Source of the DNA: Euperipatoides rowelli
Taxonomy: Eukaryota; Onychophora; Udeonychophora; Euonychophora; Peripatopsidae
Strand: one strand, 5' to 3'
Length of the DNA: 13,205 nt
Assembly (NCBI GenBank): GCA_003024985.2
Contig: PXIH01S0018522.1
Numbering within the stretch: the stretch's first letter is position 1; every line of letters starts with the position of its first letter. Below, piece by piece: positions 1 to 8,135 of the stretch. Made by a program: the position numbers and the translations under genes. The notes under the pieces were generated by a model, which ran no database searches, had not been told where the DNA came from, and saw only the letters and a list, made by a program, of their open reading frames with translations.

Positions 1-1032
1 GGAGGAGGGGGGAATGAATGACCCGGAAGTGTTTAGCATACTTGCCAACATGGTACTAACTTAATTTTGCATGTGAGTAGGTTCCACAGTGTAGACAATG
101 AAAATATTCTTTTTTTTGGGGGGAGGGCGGGATGACCCTGAATTGTCTTGCGTGTTTCTCAACATGGCACAAACTTGAAATTTAACATGTGGGTAGATTC
201 CATTTTGTAGACAATGAAAATAAAATCTTTATTATATTTTTTTTTTTGGAGGGGAGGGGGTGGGCAGGGTGGATGAGCCTGAAGTGTTTAACATTCTTCC
301 CAAACATGGCACAAACTTGAAATTTGGCATTTGAGTAGATTCCACAGTGCAGACAATGAAAAAGACTTTGGATTTTTTTTTTTTTTGGGGGGGATAGGAG
401 TGGATTACCCTGAAATGTTTAGCATACTTTCCAACATGGCACAAACTTGAAATTTGGTATGTTGGCAGGTTCCACAGTGTAGACAGTAAAATTAGACTTA
501 TAGATTTTTGGGGGTTTTAGGGGGGAGGTGAATGACCCTGAAGTGTTTAGCATAGGCTACTTCCCAACATGGCAAAAACTTAAATTTGGCATGTGGATAG
601 GTTCCTTAGTATAGACAATGTAAAAAAGTCTAAAAATAGACCTTTTTATTTTGAGGTTTGGCGGAAGTGACCCAGAAGTGTTGGCATACTTCTAAATATA
701 TGCAAACTTGAAATTTGGCATGTGTGTAGGTTCCACAGTGTAGCTGTAGATTATGGAAATAGACTTTTTGATTTTTTTTGGAGGGGCTTGATAATGATCA
801 GAAGTGTTTGTCATACTTCCCGACATGACACAAACTTGAAATTTAGCATGTGGGTAGGTTCCACAGTAGACAATGGAAATAGATATTTGATTTTTTTTTT
901 GGGGGGGGGGGGTAAATGACCCAGAACTGTTTAGAATATTTCCCAAATGGCATCAAACTTGAAATTTGGCATATAGGCAGGTTCCGCAGTATAGACAAAA
1001 AAAACCTTTTGATTTTTTTTGGGGGGTTGTGT
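1..1032. repeat. Minisatellite, about 8 units of 116-142 bp with T-run/G-run junctions
   Basis: The anchor TTCC (in GGTTCCACAGTGTAGACAATG) recurs at 82, 198, 340, 470, 602, 731, 859 and 982, giving spacings of 116, 142, 130, 132, 129, 128 and 123. Each unit reads roughly: GACCCTGAAGTGTTTAGCAT, then ACTTCCCAACATGGCA, then CAAACTTGAAATTTGGCATG, then the anchor, then a T-run running directly into a G-run (for example T10-G12 at 891-912). Most of the length variation sits in the homopolymer tracts, as replication slippage would give. The array is cut by the left window edge. Open frames inside it, rich in P and K on the minus strand, come from the C/A tracts and are not genes. Confidence 0.93.
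251..269 (+). other. G-quadruplex-capable motif inside the minisatellite
   Basis: Four G-runs of 4, 5, 3 and 3 bases are separated by loops of 1-2 bases (GGGGAGGGGGTGGGCAGGG). This fits the G3+N1-7 pattern. Other units have three runs or one long run (G12 at 901-912). The potential to fold is inferred from sequence only. Confidence 0.5.
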
Positions 1033-1039
1033 TGGGAAA

Positions 1040-1405
1040 TATACCTTACTGAAACAGGAAGTGATCACTGCACAGAACCAGAAGTGACATTTGACCACAA
1101 TTGTTATTGTATGCACTGGCAGGAACTTCATAAACTTAAAAGTTATCAATGTAAACCTAAAAACAGTCTATACCTTTAAAAAATAGAAACAGGAATTAGA
1201 CCATCTTGGATTTTATATGACCAAACCGGAAGTGACCTAGATTGTTGCTGTATCCACCGGAAGTGACATCATAAACAGGATGTGCAAGCCATAAAACCTC
1301 CTATACCTTTAAGAAATAAGAAGTACCCCTCATCCCCCCTTCCCCCACACAAACCAGAACCAGAAATGACCTAATGTGTATGCACAGCTGGAATTGTTGC
1401 AGGAC
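1040..1405. repeat. Second tandem array, three diverged ~130 bp units
   Basis: The phrase TATACCTT(T)A starts units at 1040, 1169 and 1302 (spacings 129 and 133). Each unit carries a copy of ACC(A/G)GAA(G/A)TGAC followed by an ATTGTTRYTGTAT-like block. Unit three is interrupted by C-rich sequence (about 1326-1350) and fades out near 1405. Parts resemble the neighbouring minisatellite: AAACTTAAAAG...ATGT here against AAACTTGAAATTT...ATGT there, with a similar period. The two arrays may be old and young branches of one repeat. Confidence 0.6.
1225..1265 (+). promoter_or_regulatory. Two perfect ETS-type motifs (ACCGGAAGTG)
   Basis: ACCGGAAGTG occurs at 1225-1234 and 1256-1265, with starts 31 bp apart. 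It matches the consensus of ETS factors such as GABPA. Because both copies sit in a tandem repeat, they may be a by-product of the repeat sequence. There is no evidence of use as regulatory sites. Confidence 0.25.
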
Positions 1406-2211
1406 CCTATTGTCACTCTACTAATATCACAGAATAAAAGTAAACAAAGGAAAAATAATTCCAAGCAATACATATGGAATTGTTATAGAGAATAAACAGA
1501 AGAATGTGAAATAGCATCAAGAACAAAATAATTCCAGTTTAAAAGAAATAGTTAAAGAAGAAATTATACAGAAGCAAAAAAAAAATGCAAAGCTAGTTGT
1601 AAAAAGCTTAATCATAAACACCTGACGATGCAGGAATAGGTAAAGGAAAGAAGCAGATTGATGACATTTTGTATAATGGTTAATGATAATAGTGATGTAT
1701 TCTTTGTTATGCTCCATGTAATATGGAAAATTAGGTGCTGTAGTGTTTTTAATGGATTGAATTTAATACCGTGGAATTACTTTATTAGTTTGATCAAGGA
1801 TATGTTGAGCTTTGATCTTAAATTTTTATCCTTTGAGGTTTTTATTGATAAATGGGGCAATAAAACTATCAAAAAAATAGTAAACAATAACTTGGACATT
1901 TTTAAAATTGGGAGGATTTTACTTTTGTGTTCCGCTGAGATTCAAAAATTACTGCCTATTTCCAGAATAAAAAGTGACTGAAAGTGTCTGGATTTCAGAC
2001 TTAGCAATGTTTTATTCAGCACAACCAATCAGATGTCGGCTTGCATTCTATTTGTTTTGGACATGTGTACATTTTTTATTTTTGTACTGTTCTGGTTATT
2101 TTAAAATGGTGAATTTGAACATCTTGAATCTCAAATCTCAGTGGAATTCAATTAATATTGGAGGTTAGTTTTGTAATTTAATTTAAATTAGGAATTATTT
2201 ATTTTGGAGAC
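1406..2211. other. AT-rich stretch with no recognisable gene
   Basis: The longest open frame is 107 codons on the plus strand (1658-1981). It has no recognisable domain, and its composition is what AT-rich DNA would give by chance. No splice-bounded exon, RNA gene or transposon end was recognised. Confidence 0.5.
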
Positions 2212-2346
2212 AGGGTTAGGGAAAGGGTTTTAACATTAGTAATCTATTGAAATATTAAAAAAATATTTCACACCAAAGTGTATTTCACATGTATTTAGAT
2301 TTAGGGTCAGGGTAAGGGTTTTAACGTTAGTAATTTATTGAAATAT
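2212..2346. repeat. Diverged 91 bp tandem duplication
   Basis: The block 2212-2254 (AGGGTTAGGGAAAGGG, then TTTTAACATTAGTAAT, then CTATTGAAATAT) is repeated at 2302-2346 (AGGGTCAGGGTAAGGG, then TTTTAACGTTAGTAAT, then TTATTGAAATAT). Between them is a perfect 9 bp inverted repeat, TGAAATATT (2248-2256) and AATATTTCA (2262-2270). The GGTTAGG flavour resembles telomere repeat but is not an array. It recurs near 5521-5567 and, inverted, near 6880-6930. Confidence 0.6.
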
Positions 2347-2567
2347 CAGATGTAATTTACCGATGTTAGATTTATTTTTAAATTTATCATATTGAATGGG
2401 GTTTTTCCAATAATAATTCAATTCTTTGAAATACAAAAATTGTGTATTTCATTAATACAATAATTTCAAATTTCAAAGTATTGATTTTTCATTGTAAATA
2501 ATAATATCAATAACCATTCAATATGTTAAAATTAAGACTAAATCTATTTATCGGTAATTTATGTCTG
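2347..2567. mobile_element. 221 bp foldback/MITE-like element
   Basis: The ends are long terminal inverted repeats. The left starts CAGATGTAATTTACCGAT (2347-2364). The reverse complement of the right end (2550-2567) starts CAGACATAAATTACCGAT, which is 15 of 18 identical. Further in, 2367-2399 matches the reverse complement of 2514-2546 at 29 of 33 positions and ends in CATATTGAATGG on both arms. The interior holds a perfect 9 bp hairpin (2427-2435 with 2443-2451). No coding capacity is visible. The target duplication is unclear, although TAT lies close to both ends. The family is not recognised. Confidence 0.7.
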
Positions 2568-2575
2568 GTATGATG

Positions 2576-2591
2576 GCCATTTTAAAATGGC
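2576..2591. promoter_or_regulatory. Perfect 16 bp palindrome with YY1-like cores
   Basis: GCCATTTTAAAATGGC equals its own reverse complement. It lies just outside the right end of the foldback element and about 150 bp upstream of the LRAT start codon. The right half with its flank reads AAAATGGCGG, similar to the YY1 consensus, and the left half mirrors the core. A promoter role is inference from position only. Confidence 0.3.
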
Positions 2592-2713
2592 GGTGGAACA
2601 CAAAATTAAAATCTTCCCAAAAGGAGGACAAGGTTGATGATGATATCTCATTTCCTTTTTCATCTAAAATTGTTAGTTCGTATTTAAAATAATGTTTATG
2701 TATTTTATTTTTA

Positions 2714-2740
2714 GTAGTCATTTGTGCCATCGGCTCACAG
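2714..2740 (+). other. Possible 5' leader or splice acceptor before the LRAT start codon
   Basis: A T-rich run ends in TTTTTAG at 2714, a plausible acceptor for an upstream non-coding or coding exon. A second AG ends at 2740, directly before the ATG. The frame stays open from 2741 back to the TAG region and meets an in-frame TAA at 2690-2692. Any N-terminal extension would therefore have to come from a spliced upstream exon. Nothing further upstream in the window looks like one. Confidence 0.3.
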
Positions 2741-3439
2741 ATGGGGAACAAACTTCCATCCAGCTGTGTTTCCTGTATATCTGTGACCAAATGTAAAGGA
2801 TATCTGGTGGATTCTACTAACATAGACAATACACCTCCACAAAATGGTGACCAGTTAGAGATCGAAACTGACTCGTGTAAAGTGTGGGCAACTTACATTG
2901 GTGAGAACAGAGTTATAATTACCGCTGGTTTTGAAGACTTAGATTTTGATGATGAGGTGAAAAGTCGGGTAATTATTCAAAAACTTGGTGAAACTGAAAT
3001 GTACATTGTTAGTTTAAAAGATATTATCACCAAGTACCTAATTAGAGTCAAAAGTCGGCAAAAGGATTTTGTTGCCGTTGAAGAACTCAGTCCAAAGCCT
3101 GGGGATCTAATTGAAATTCACCGAGGTAAATTCACACATTGGGGTGCATACGTGGGATATGGTAAATTAATACATGTGACAGGATTTAAAGGTACTCAGC
3201 CCATGCATAAAAGTAATGTCTGTATAGAAAATTTGATTGATGTGGCCAGTGGCAGCAAAATACGCATTAATAATAAAGAACAGTCAGCACGGTTAAAGGG
3301 ATTGAAAGCTTACTCACCAGAGGAAATAGTTCAAAGAGCAAAAGAATGTGTTGGTTCTAAAGTTCCTTACAGCTTTCACACATACAACTGTGAACACCAT
3401 GTGACATCTTGGCGATATGGTAAAGGATGGAGTGACCAG
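2741..3439 (+). CDS. LRAT-domain protein with tandem domain, exon 1
   Basis: This exon encodes residues 1-233 of a predicted 248-residue protein of the LRAT/HRASLS family (NlpC/P60-like thiol acyltransferases and phospholipases acting on membrane lipids). The C-terminal domain starts at PGD (residues 120-122). It has HWGAYVG with H133, then IHVTG with H145, and NCEHH with C217. The 12-residue His-His spacing matches that of H23 and H35 in human PLA2G16, whose Cys is 113. Residues 36-64 align without gaps to 121-149 (GD, EI, W, Y-I/V-G, GF kept), but V48 and I60 replace the two His. The N-terminal half is thus a probable dead second copy. The start MGNK with Cys at 9, 12 and 18 hints at lipid anchoring, although P6 departs from the myristoylation consensus. 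The exon ends at SDQ before GTGAGT (3440). Without splicing the frame stops at 3469. The substrate is unknown. Confidence 0.9.
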
Positions 3440-6008
3440 GTGAGTTATTGCTATTGTTGGTTTTATTAAACATACTGAATACAAACTCTGTATGTATGTG
3501 TATGTATATATTGTGTATATGTGTTACAATGAATTATAATTTATGATGTTTTAACTATTGTTCTTCTTAATCTTTAGTTTGGTTTGTATATACAAGGTAT
3601 AACTGATTTACATTTATGCATTCTTTACATTAGATTGTGGCTTCACTATTTTTAATAGTGGATGGTGTGATCGTATAATCTGACGAATTATAAAGAACGT
3701 AAACATTGCATAAAATAGTCAATCATGCTAATTTATTCATGGATCCTATTTTAAATATGCATCATATTTTTATTACATAGTTCAAACTAAATTTTGTATC
3801 TTTGTCTAATTTGGAAGAAATGAATCTCACCCCTTCAGCCAGATTTATCACATTGTATATAGTTCAATGGCTGCCCTGAGCTAGTTCACCCATGTTTTAA
3901 AACTTGTAGCAATGATTCATGTTAGAATTAACAGCAATTTTTTTAAAACACATTGTTTTCAATGAAAGCCGACACACACACAAAACACTAGTTGTAGTGA
4001 GCAATTTCAGTCATCTTCATCTTAATGTAGGATATGTAAAATGGATAGGTGCTGCAAGAACAATGTCCAAATACTGGTGTTGCCTCCAATTAAGTAAATG
4101 AAAAAAGGTGAAGGCTAGTCCTATATGGTGCTGAAAATGTATCCACATATGTTTTTTTTTAACCTTAATCACCATGAACAAGAAATTTTCAGTGTTGAGG
4201 CAGTTTAAAATTGACAAAACAATCATTTTAATTAAATTTATATGTATTTTTTATCGAGTCAAAATAATATGAATAAATACTTAATTATCATAGGAGAAAA
4301 ACTTGTAAACAATATCCTTCTATAAATAAATTATTTTAGATTCTAAGTTACAATTATGTTAGCATACACTCTCGACTATTATTTATTTTTGTTTAATCTT
4401 TATTACAATAACTACTGTGTCTAACAAACCTATCATTTTATGGATTGAATTTCTTATAACTTAAATTAACAATCAATACATTCAAAATATCTTGTCCCTT
4501 TAATGATATATTTTTTTTTCCTTATATCAATTTGCCTTTGGTGTATTAAATGGAAAACACTGCCATATCATAGCTTATGACAGATTATAACAGTATCAAG
4601 TAAANTATTTGATTTCTGAATGAGTTTCCTATCAAGTTTGTTAACAATTATCTAAATAGATGTACCTGACCAATAAGACCAAGGTAAGAAAAAAAATAGT
4701 TAAAGAAGTACACCTGTGAAATATCTAGACATCACCACTAATAAAAAAAATCATTTTCACCTATTATGGCTTATTATTGAAATTATTTTAATATATTAAC
4801 ATATAACTTATTACTACCTCCCATTTATTCAGTTATTTTTTTAATTGCAATCTTAAGTCTACCCTAATGCCTTCCTTTCCCAGACTCTAAGGCCACTCTT
4901 TTAGGGTTGCCAGGTTATCACTTTTAAACAGAACATGTCTTAATTTTTTTTTGTCCCCATCTTTTTGTTCTCTCTTTTTTTTTTATTCTGATCTTTATTT
5001 GTCCTCTTTTTCCTTGGTTACTTTTTGTCCAATCTTTTTTATCTTTTTTTATACTGCAACATCCTTTTTTGTCAATTAAAAATATTTATATCAATAATTA
5101 TCTCTGGCAACTCAATTTCAAGGGACCGACCCAAGTTAAGCTTTGCTTTCAGAGTGATGGTTTGATTTTTAATATAAGTGGGTATTTTAATAACACTAGG
5201 TGTTCTTAATGGAAATCAACGTTTATAGACACAAAATTTTATACGCCATCTATTGGTAGGTAAGGTTAGACTTTTCTAAGGTGGCACAAACAGAAAATAT
5301 TATATTCGCATATTTATATATACTGTCCTTTTTTATTCTCTTCTTTTTTTTAAGTTCTCTTTGCAAGAAGTGCCTGCCAAACAAACTTATCCACATGGAT
5401 TACTCAGAAATGGCCGCTGGTTGGTTGTAGTTAAGCTGATATAATTGTGTAAAATTGATCAAGCAGGTTTATTCCACATATTGATAAGCATAAGGGCTAG
5501 GCCATAATTATTTATTACTTGGTTAGGTGTTAAGGTTCAACGTTGGAGTAAGGTTAGGACTGTAAATAAAAAATAAAGCTGTCAAACCATTATTTAGTCA
5601 TGTGCTGTCGAGTCAAATATGATTGGTTGTTTGGTAGTAATCTGTAGATATAAGTTTGCTCTCCTAGACACAAGTTACTTTGCAAACAAACAAAAAAATT
5701 GTTTATCACTGGGCTTGGAAAACTAAAAACCACTACTAATTCTGTAATTCAATACAATTTAAATAATTAAATATGACGTCATTGCTACTTCTCAACTAAC
5801 TTGTGAATATTATAATCACATGGTTCCAACATCCTATAAATAGCTCAGAATTAAGAAAAAAGTACATAAATCAAAAATAATTTATAATGCATTCATTTGC
5901 TATTTTTCTTTAATTTTCTTGATCTTCCTTGAAATTATGATATTCTTTGTTTTTAATGTTTTAATTTTCAAACCATCTAATCTTTTATTTAATTTTAATA
6001 TTTTGCAG
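3440..6008 (+). other. Phase-0 intron of the LRAT gene
   Basis: It begins GTGAGT at 3440 and ends TTTTGCAG at 6001-6008 after a T-rich stretch, both close to consensus. It is AT-rich and holds no convincing nested gene. Contents include a TATG/TG-rich microsatellite-like stretch (about 3490-3526), a short CA run (3972-3982), a polypyrimidine tract (4944-5068) and a GGTTAGG-type dispersed repeat near 5521-5567. One ambiguous base lies at 4605. Open frames of about 60 codons here (such as 3919-4101) lack domains. Confidence 0.75.
4944..5068 (+). repeat. Polypyrimidine low-complexity tract with CTTTTTGTCC-like repeats
   Basis: About 125 bases are mostly T and C, with loose reiteration of (A/C)TCTTTTTGTCC-like words. 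It lies within the intron and could be a degraded simple repeat. It is far from the real acceptor at 6008. Confidence 0.5.
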
Positions 6009-6056
6009 GTGGACTATTTTAAAGCTTCCCATGGTGTTAAAAATAGTAGTCATTAG
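6009..6056 (+). CDS. LRAT-domain protein, terminal exon 2
   Basis: After the acceptor TTTTGCAG the sequence continues in frame from residue 233 and encodes VDYFKASHGVKNSSH followed by TAG at 6054-6056. The junction gives SDQV, the form usual after the R-Y-G segment of HRASLS-type proteins, which strongly supports this splice. The resulting C-terminus is short and polar and lacks the hydrophobic anchor helix found at the end of many HRASLS proteins. A 19-base A-run follows the stop at 6071-6089. Alternative downstream exons cannot be excluded, but this exon is compact and fits phase 0. Confidence 0.8.
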   Translation: MDYFKASHGVKNSSH

Positions 6057-6209
6057 CCACTTCTTAAAGTAAAAAAAAAAAAAAAAAAAGAGACTTAAAA
6101 TTTGACTGAAATATCTAAACTATCTGCAATGCTGCCATCTGGTGTCAATATGGATCAATTATATGGGAATAATATATTTCCTGTGACTTTCAATATTATT
6201 ATTAGTAAT

Positions 6210-6215
6210 AATAAA
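6210..6215 (+). terminator. Candidate polyadenylation signal AATAAA
   Basis: This is the first canonical AATAAA after the LRAT stop codon, about 155 bases downstream. In such AT-rich DNA AATAAA is common, so the assignment rests on position. Confidence 0.4.
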
Positions 6216-7443
6216 CATCCGTTTTTATAAATTATTTATTTATAAGCCTACAAATGAACAAATAATATACTGTATATAATGAAACATATTTATTTAAGAA
6301 AAATAATACTAAGCATATACAGCAGCTTAGATATATATTTTATTTATATATAGAGCAAATCTGAATTGTGTATACAAATTTTAATTTTCAATGAACAATG
6401 ACACAATGTAAACCTTTCTGTAAGTCTTTAGTAAATCAAAGGATTAAAAAAAGTTTTATTTGAATTGATTAGCTTATCTATTTTAATACATATACACATT
6501 AATGGATTACATTAGATTAGACTATTAATTTATTAGTTATTCAATAAATTACTGTTTAATAAAAGTGCTTAACTAAAAGCTATCCCAAATACAAATTAAG
6601 TCACTTATGAATGATAAGACATTTATTTTTAAAAGTAATTATGTTCCATATACCCCACCCCCTTGCCCTATAAAAAAAAAAAAAAAATTAAATTAACTAC
6701 AGTATCTTTTTTTTTTTTTTTTTTGTATATTTGTGACACAAACTCTTGTGCTGGGTCATTACTACCTTTTATTTTATTTTTTTATTTTACTAAGGGATTG
6801 GGATACGTAGGCCTAAAACCTGGATGTAATTATCAACATTTTAGTCATGATCAAATGGATAGCAGTATTTTTTTTTTAAATTTACAGTCCTAACTTTACC
6901 GTAACTCTGAACCCTAACTCCAACTACGGATTAAACCCACTATGCCCCAACCATATGATAATGAGTGAAATTTTTTTTTTTTTTTTTTGATTTTGACCCA
7001 ATTACTGTCATCCATGCCATAATGACAGAAATAGATGTGCTGAAGTTAAAAATGTGGGGAAAATGTTGATAATTGCATCCCATTTCTAGGTTTTTCTGAT
7101 TATGATGGGGGTATGTGTATGGGGCACAAGTGTTCCATTGGTGGCTTTTGATGCACATTATGTTCATTGGTATTGATAGACAAAATAAAAATTTTCTGTG
7201 TATTATTGCAGTATTAACAGAGGTAATTTCAGAAAAAAATATGGGGGTGGGAAGTACTAGGGACAGCACAGAAGTTAATGGCACCCACTCCTGCCCATCT
7301 AAATTATAAATATACAATTCAATTTGATTATAAAAATTAAAATATGTATCATAAAATATAGCATTATAATTGATATTATGATTCATGTTTTTTTTATATA
7401 ATTTTATTAAATGATTTAATCTGATTTTATGTCGATATTAATA
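6216..7443. other. AT-rich spacer with homopolymer runs and short inverted repeats
   Basis: No gene is recognised. There are A-runs (6671-6686) and T-runs (6707-6724, 6969-6987). Two short inverted dispersed repeats are present. One is ATTTACAGTCCTAACTTTA (6880-6898), the inverse of intron sequence 5549-5567. The other is a local inverted pair, 6824-6842 with 7060-7078. The frames 6663-6893, 6940-7386 and 7115-7309 have no domain and run through homopolymers. Confidence 0.5.
6824..7078. repeat. Inverted repeat pair flanking ~217 bp
   Basis: ATGTAATTATCAACATTTT (6824-6842) matches the reverse complement of 7060-7078 at 18 of 19 positions. Similarity continues outward as AAAACCTGG (6815-6823) against AAAACCTAG on the other arm, after a 5-base indel. 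It may be two copies of a short dispersed element in opposite orientation, or a decayed foldback element. Confidence 0.5.
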
Positions 7444-8133
7444 CAGTAAAACCTGTCTGAGGACCACCCCTTCTACCATGAAATAGCAGTCTCTCAAAAC
7501 AGGTGATCTCTCAAAAGAAAACCTGTCTTGAGAGACCACCCCTTCTGCCATGAAATAGCAGTCTCTCAAAACAGGTGATCTCTCAAAAGAAAACCTGTCT
7601 TGAGAGACCACCCCTTCTGCCATGAAATAGCAGTCTCTCAAAACAGGTGATCTCTCAAAAGAAAACCTGTCTTGAGAGACCACCCCTTCTGCCATGAAAT
7701 AGCAGTCTCTCAAAACAGGTGATCTCTCAAAAGAAAACCTGTCTTGAAGGGCCACACCTCGGCTATAAAATAACGGTCTTTCAAAGGAGGTGGTTTCTAA
7801 AATCAACTTCGCCCTTTTTTCAACAAACAGTGCTTTCACCAAAATCGCAATACGGTATTGAAATCAGTACAATGTTATATTTTTAGGCATTTATACATTT
7901 GTTTAAATTTGATTTTTTTATTAATTTTGTCTGTGAATAAAAAGAAGGCACACTTTCTACAACTCATGGTCTTACAAAAAAGGATGAATTCAATGCTTCG
8001 GACTTAAAAAAGGCTGGCCACTGGTCATGCTAGAGAGGTGGTCTTTAATAAGAGGTCATTGGTGCAAAGAAATTGTGGTCTTTAAAGGCAGGTGGTCTCT
8101 AATATCAGGGGTCTCTCAAAACAGGTTTAACTG
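7444..8133. mobile_element. 690 bp pogo/Tc1-mariner-like non-autonomous transposon
   Basis: The left end CAGTAAAACCTGTCT (7444-7458) and the reverse complement of the right end, CAGTTAAACCTGTTT (8119-8133), are 13 of 15 identical. Both are flanked by TA (7442-7443 and 8134-8135), the target duplication expected for Tc1/mariner/pogo elements. Starts of the type CAGT-AAACCT are typical of pogo/Tigger-like ends. Subterminal GTGGTCTYTAA words occur near 8037, 8073 and 8092 on the right and as GACCACC on the left, possibly transposase-binding repeats. No transposase is encoded. About half of the element is a tandem array of its own end. Confidence 0.75.
7451..7803. repeat. 72 bp palindromic tandem repeat, five units
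   Basis: Units start at 7451, 7521, 7593, 7665 and 7737. Units two, three and four are identical 72-mers. Unit one is two bases shorter with one extra substitution. Unit five is diverged. Each unit contains inverted arms (unit two: ACCTGTCTTGAGAGAC at 7521-7536 and GTCTCTCAAAACAGGT at 7561-7576, one mismatch, 24-base loop). The arms match the ends of the surrounding transposon. Because 72 is divisible by three, a stop-free minus-strand frame (7438-7842) with a 24-residue repeat arises. It has no coding evidence. Confidence 0.9.
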
Positions 8134-8135
8134 TA

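Noticed and set aside
1658-1981. Plus-strand frame of 107 codons
   Set aside because: It has no recognisable motif, is rich in residues coded by AT codons, and has no splice or poly(A) context beyond chance.
2548-2829. Minus-strand frame of 93 codons
   Set aside because: It overlaps the start of the LRAT exon on the opposite strand and the foldback element, and has no domain.
6940-7386. Minus-strand frame of 148 codons
   Set aside because: It runs through a T-run and AT-rich DNA, has no domain, and overlaps the inverted repeat pair.
7451-7803. Possible CRISPR-like array
   Set aside because: The units are contiguous identical 72-mers without unique spacers, in eukaryotic DNA, and are derived from transposon ends.
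7438-7842. Minus-strand frame of 134 codons with a 24-residue repeat
   Set aside because: The repeat period is 72 bp, divisible by three, so the absence of stops in one unit carries through all. It lies inside a non-autonomous transposon and has no domain.
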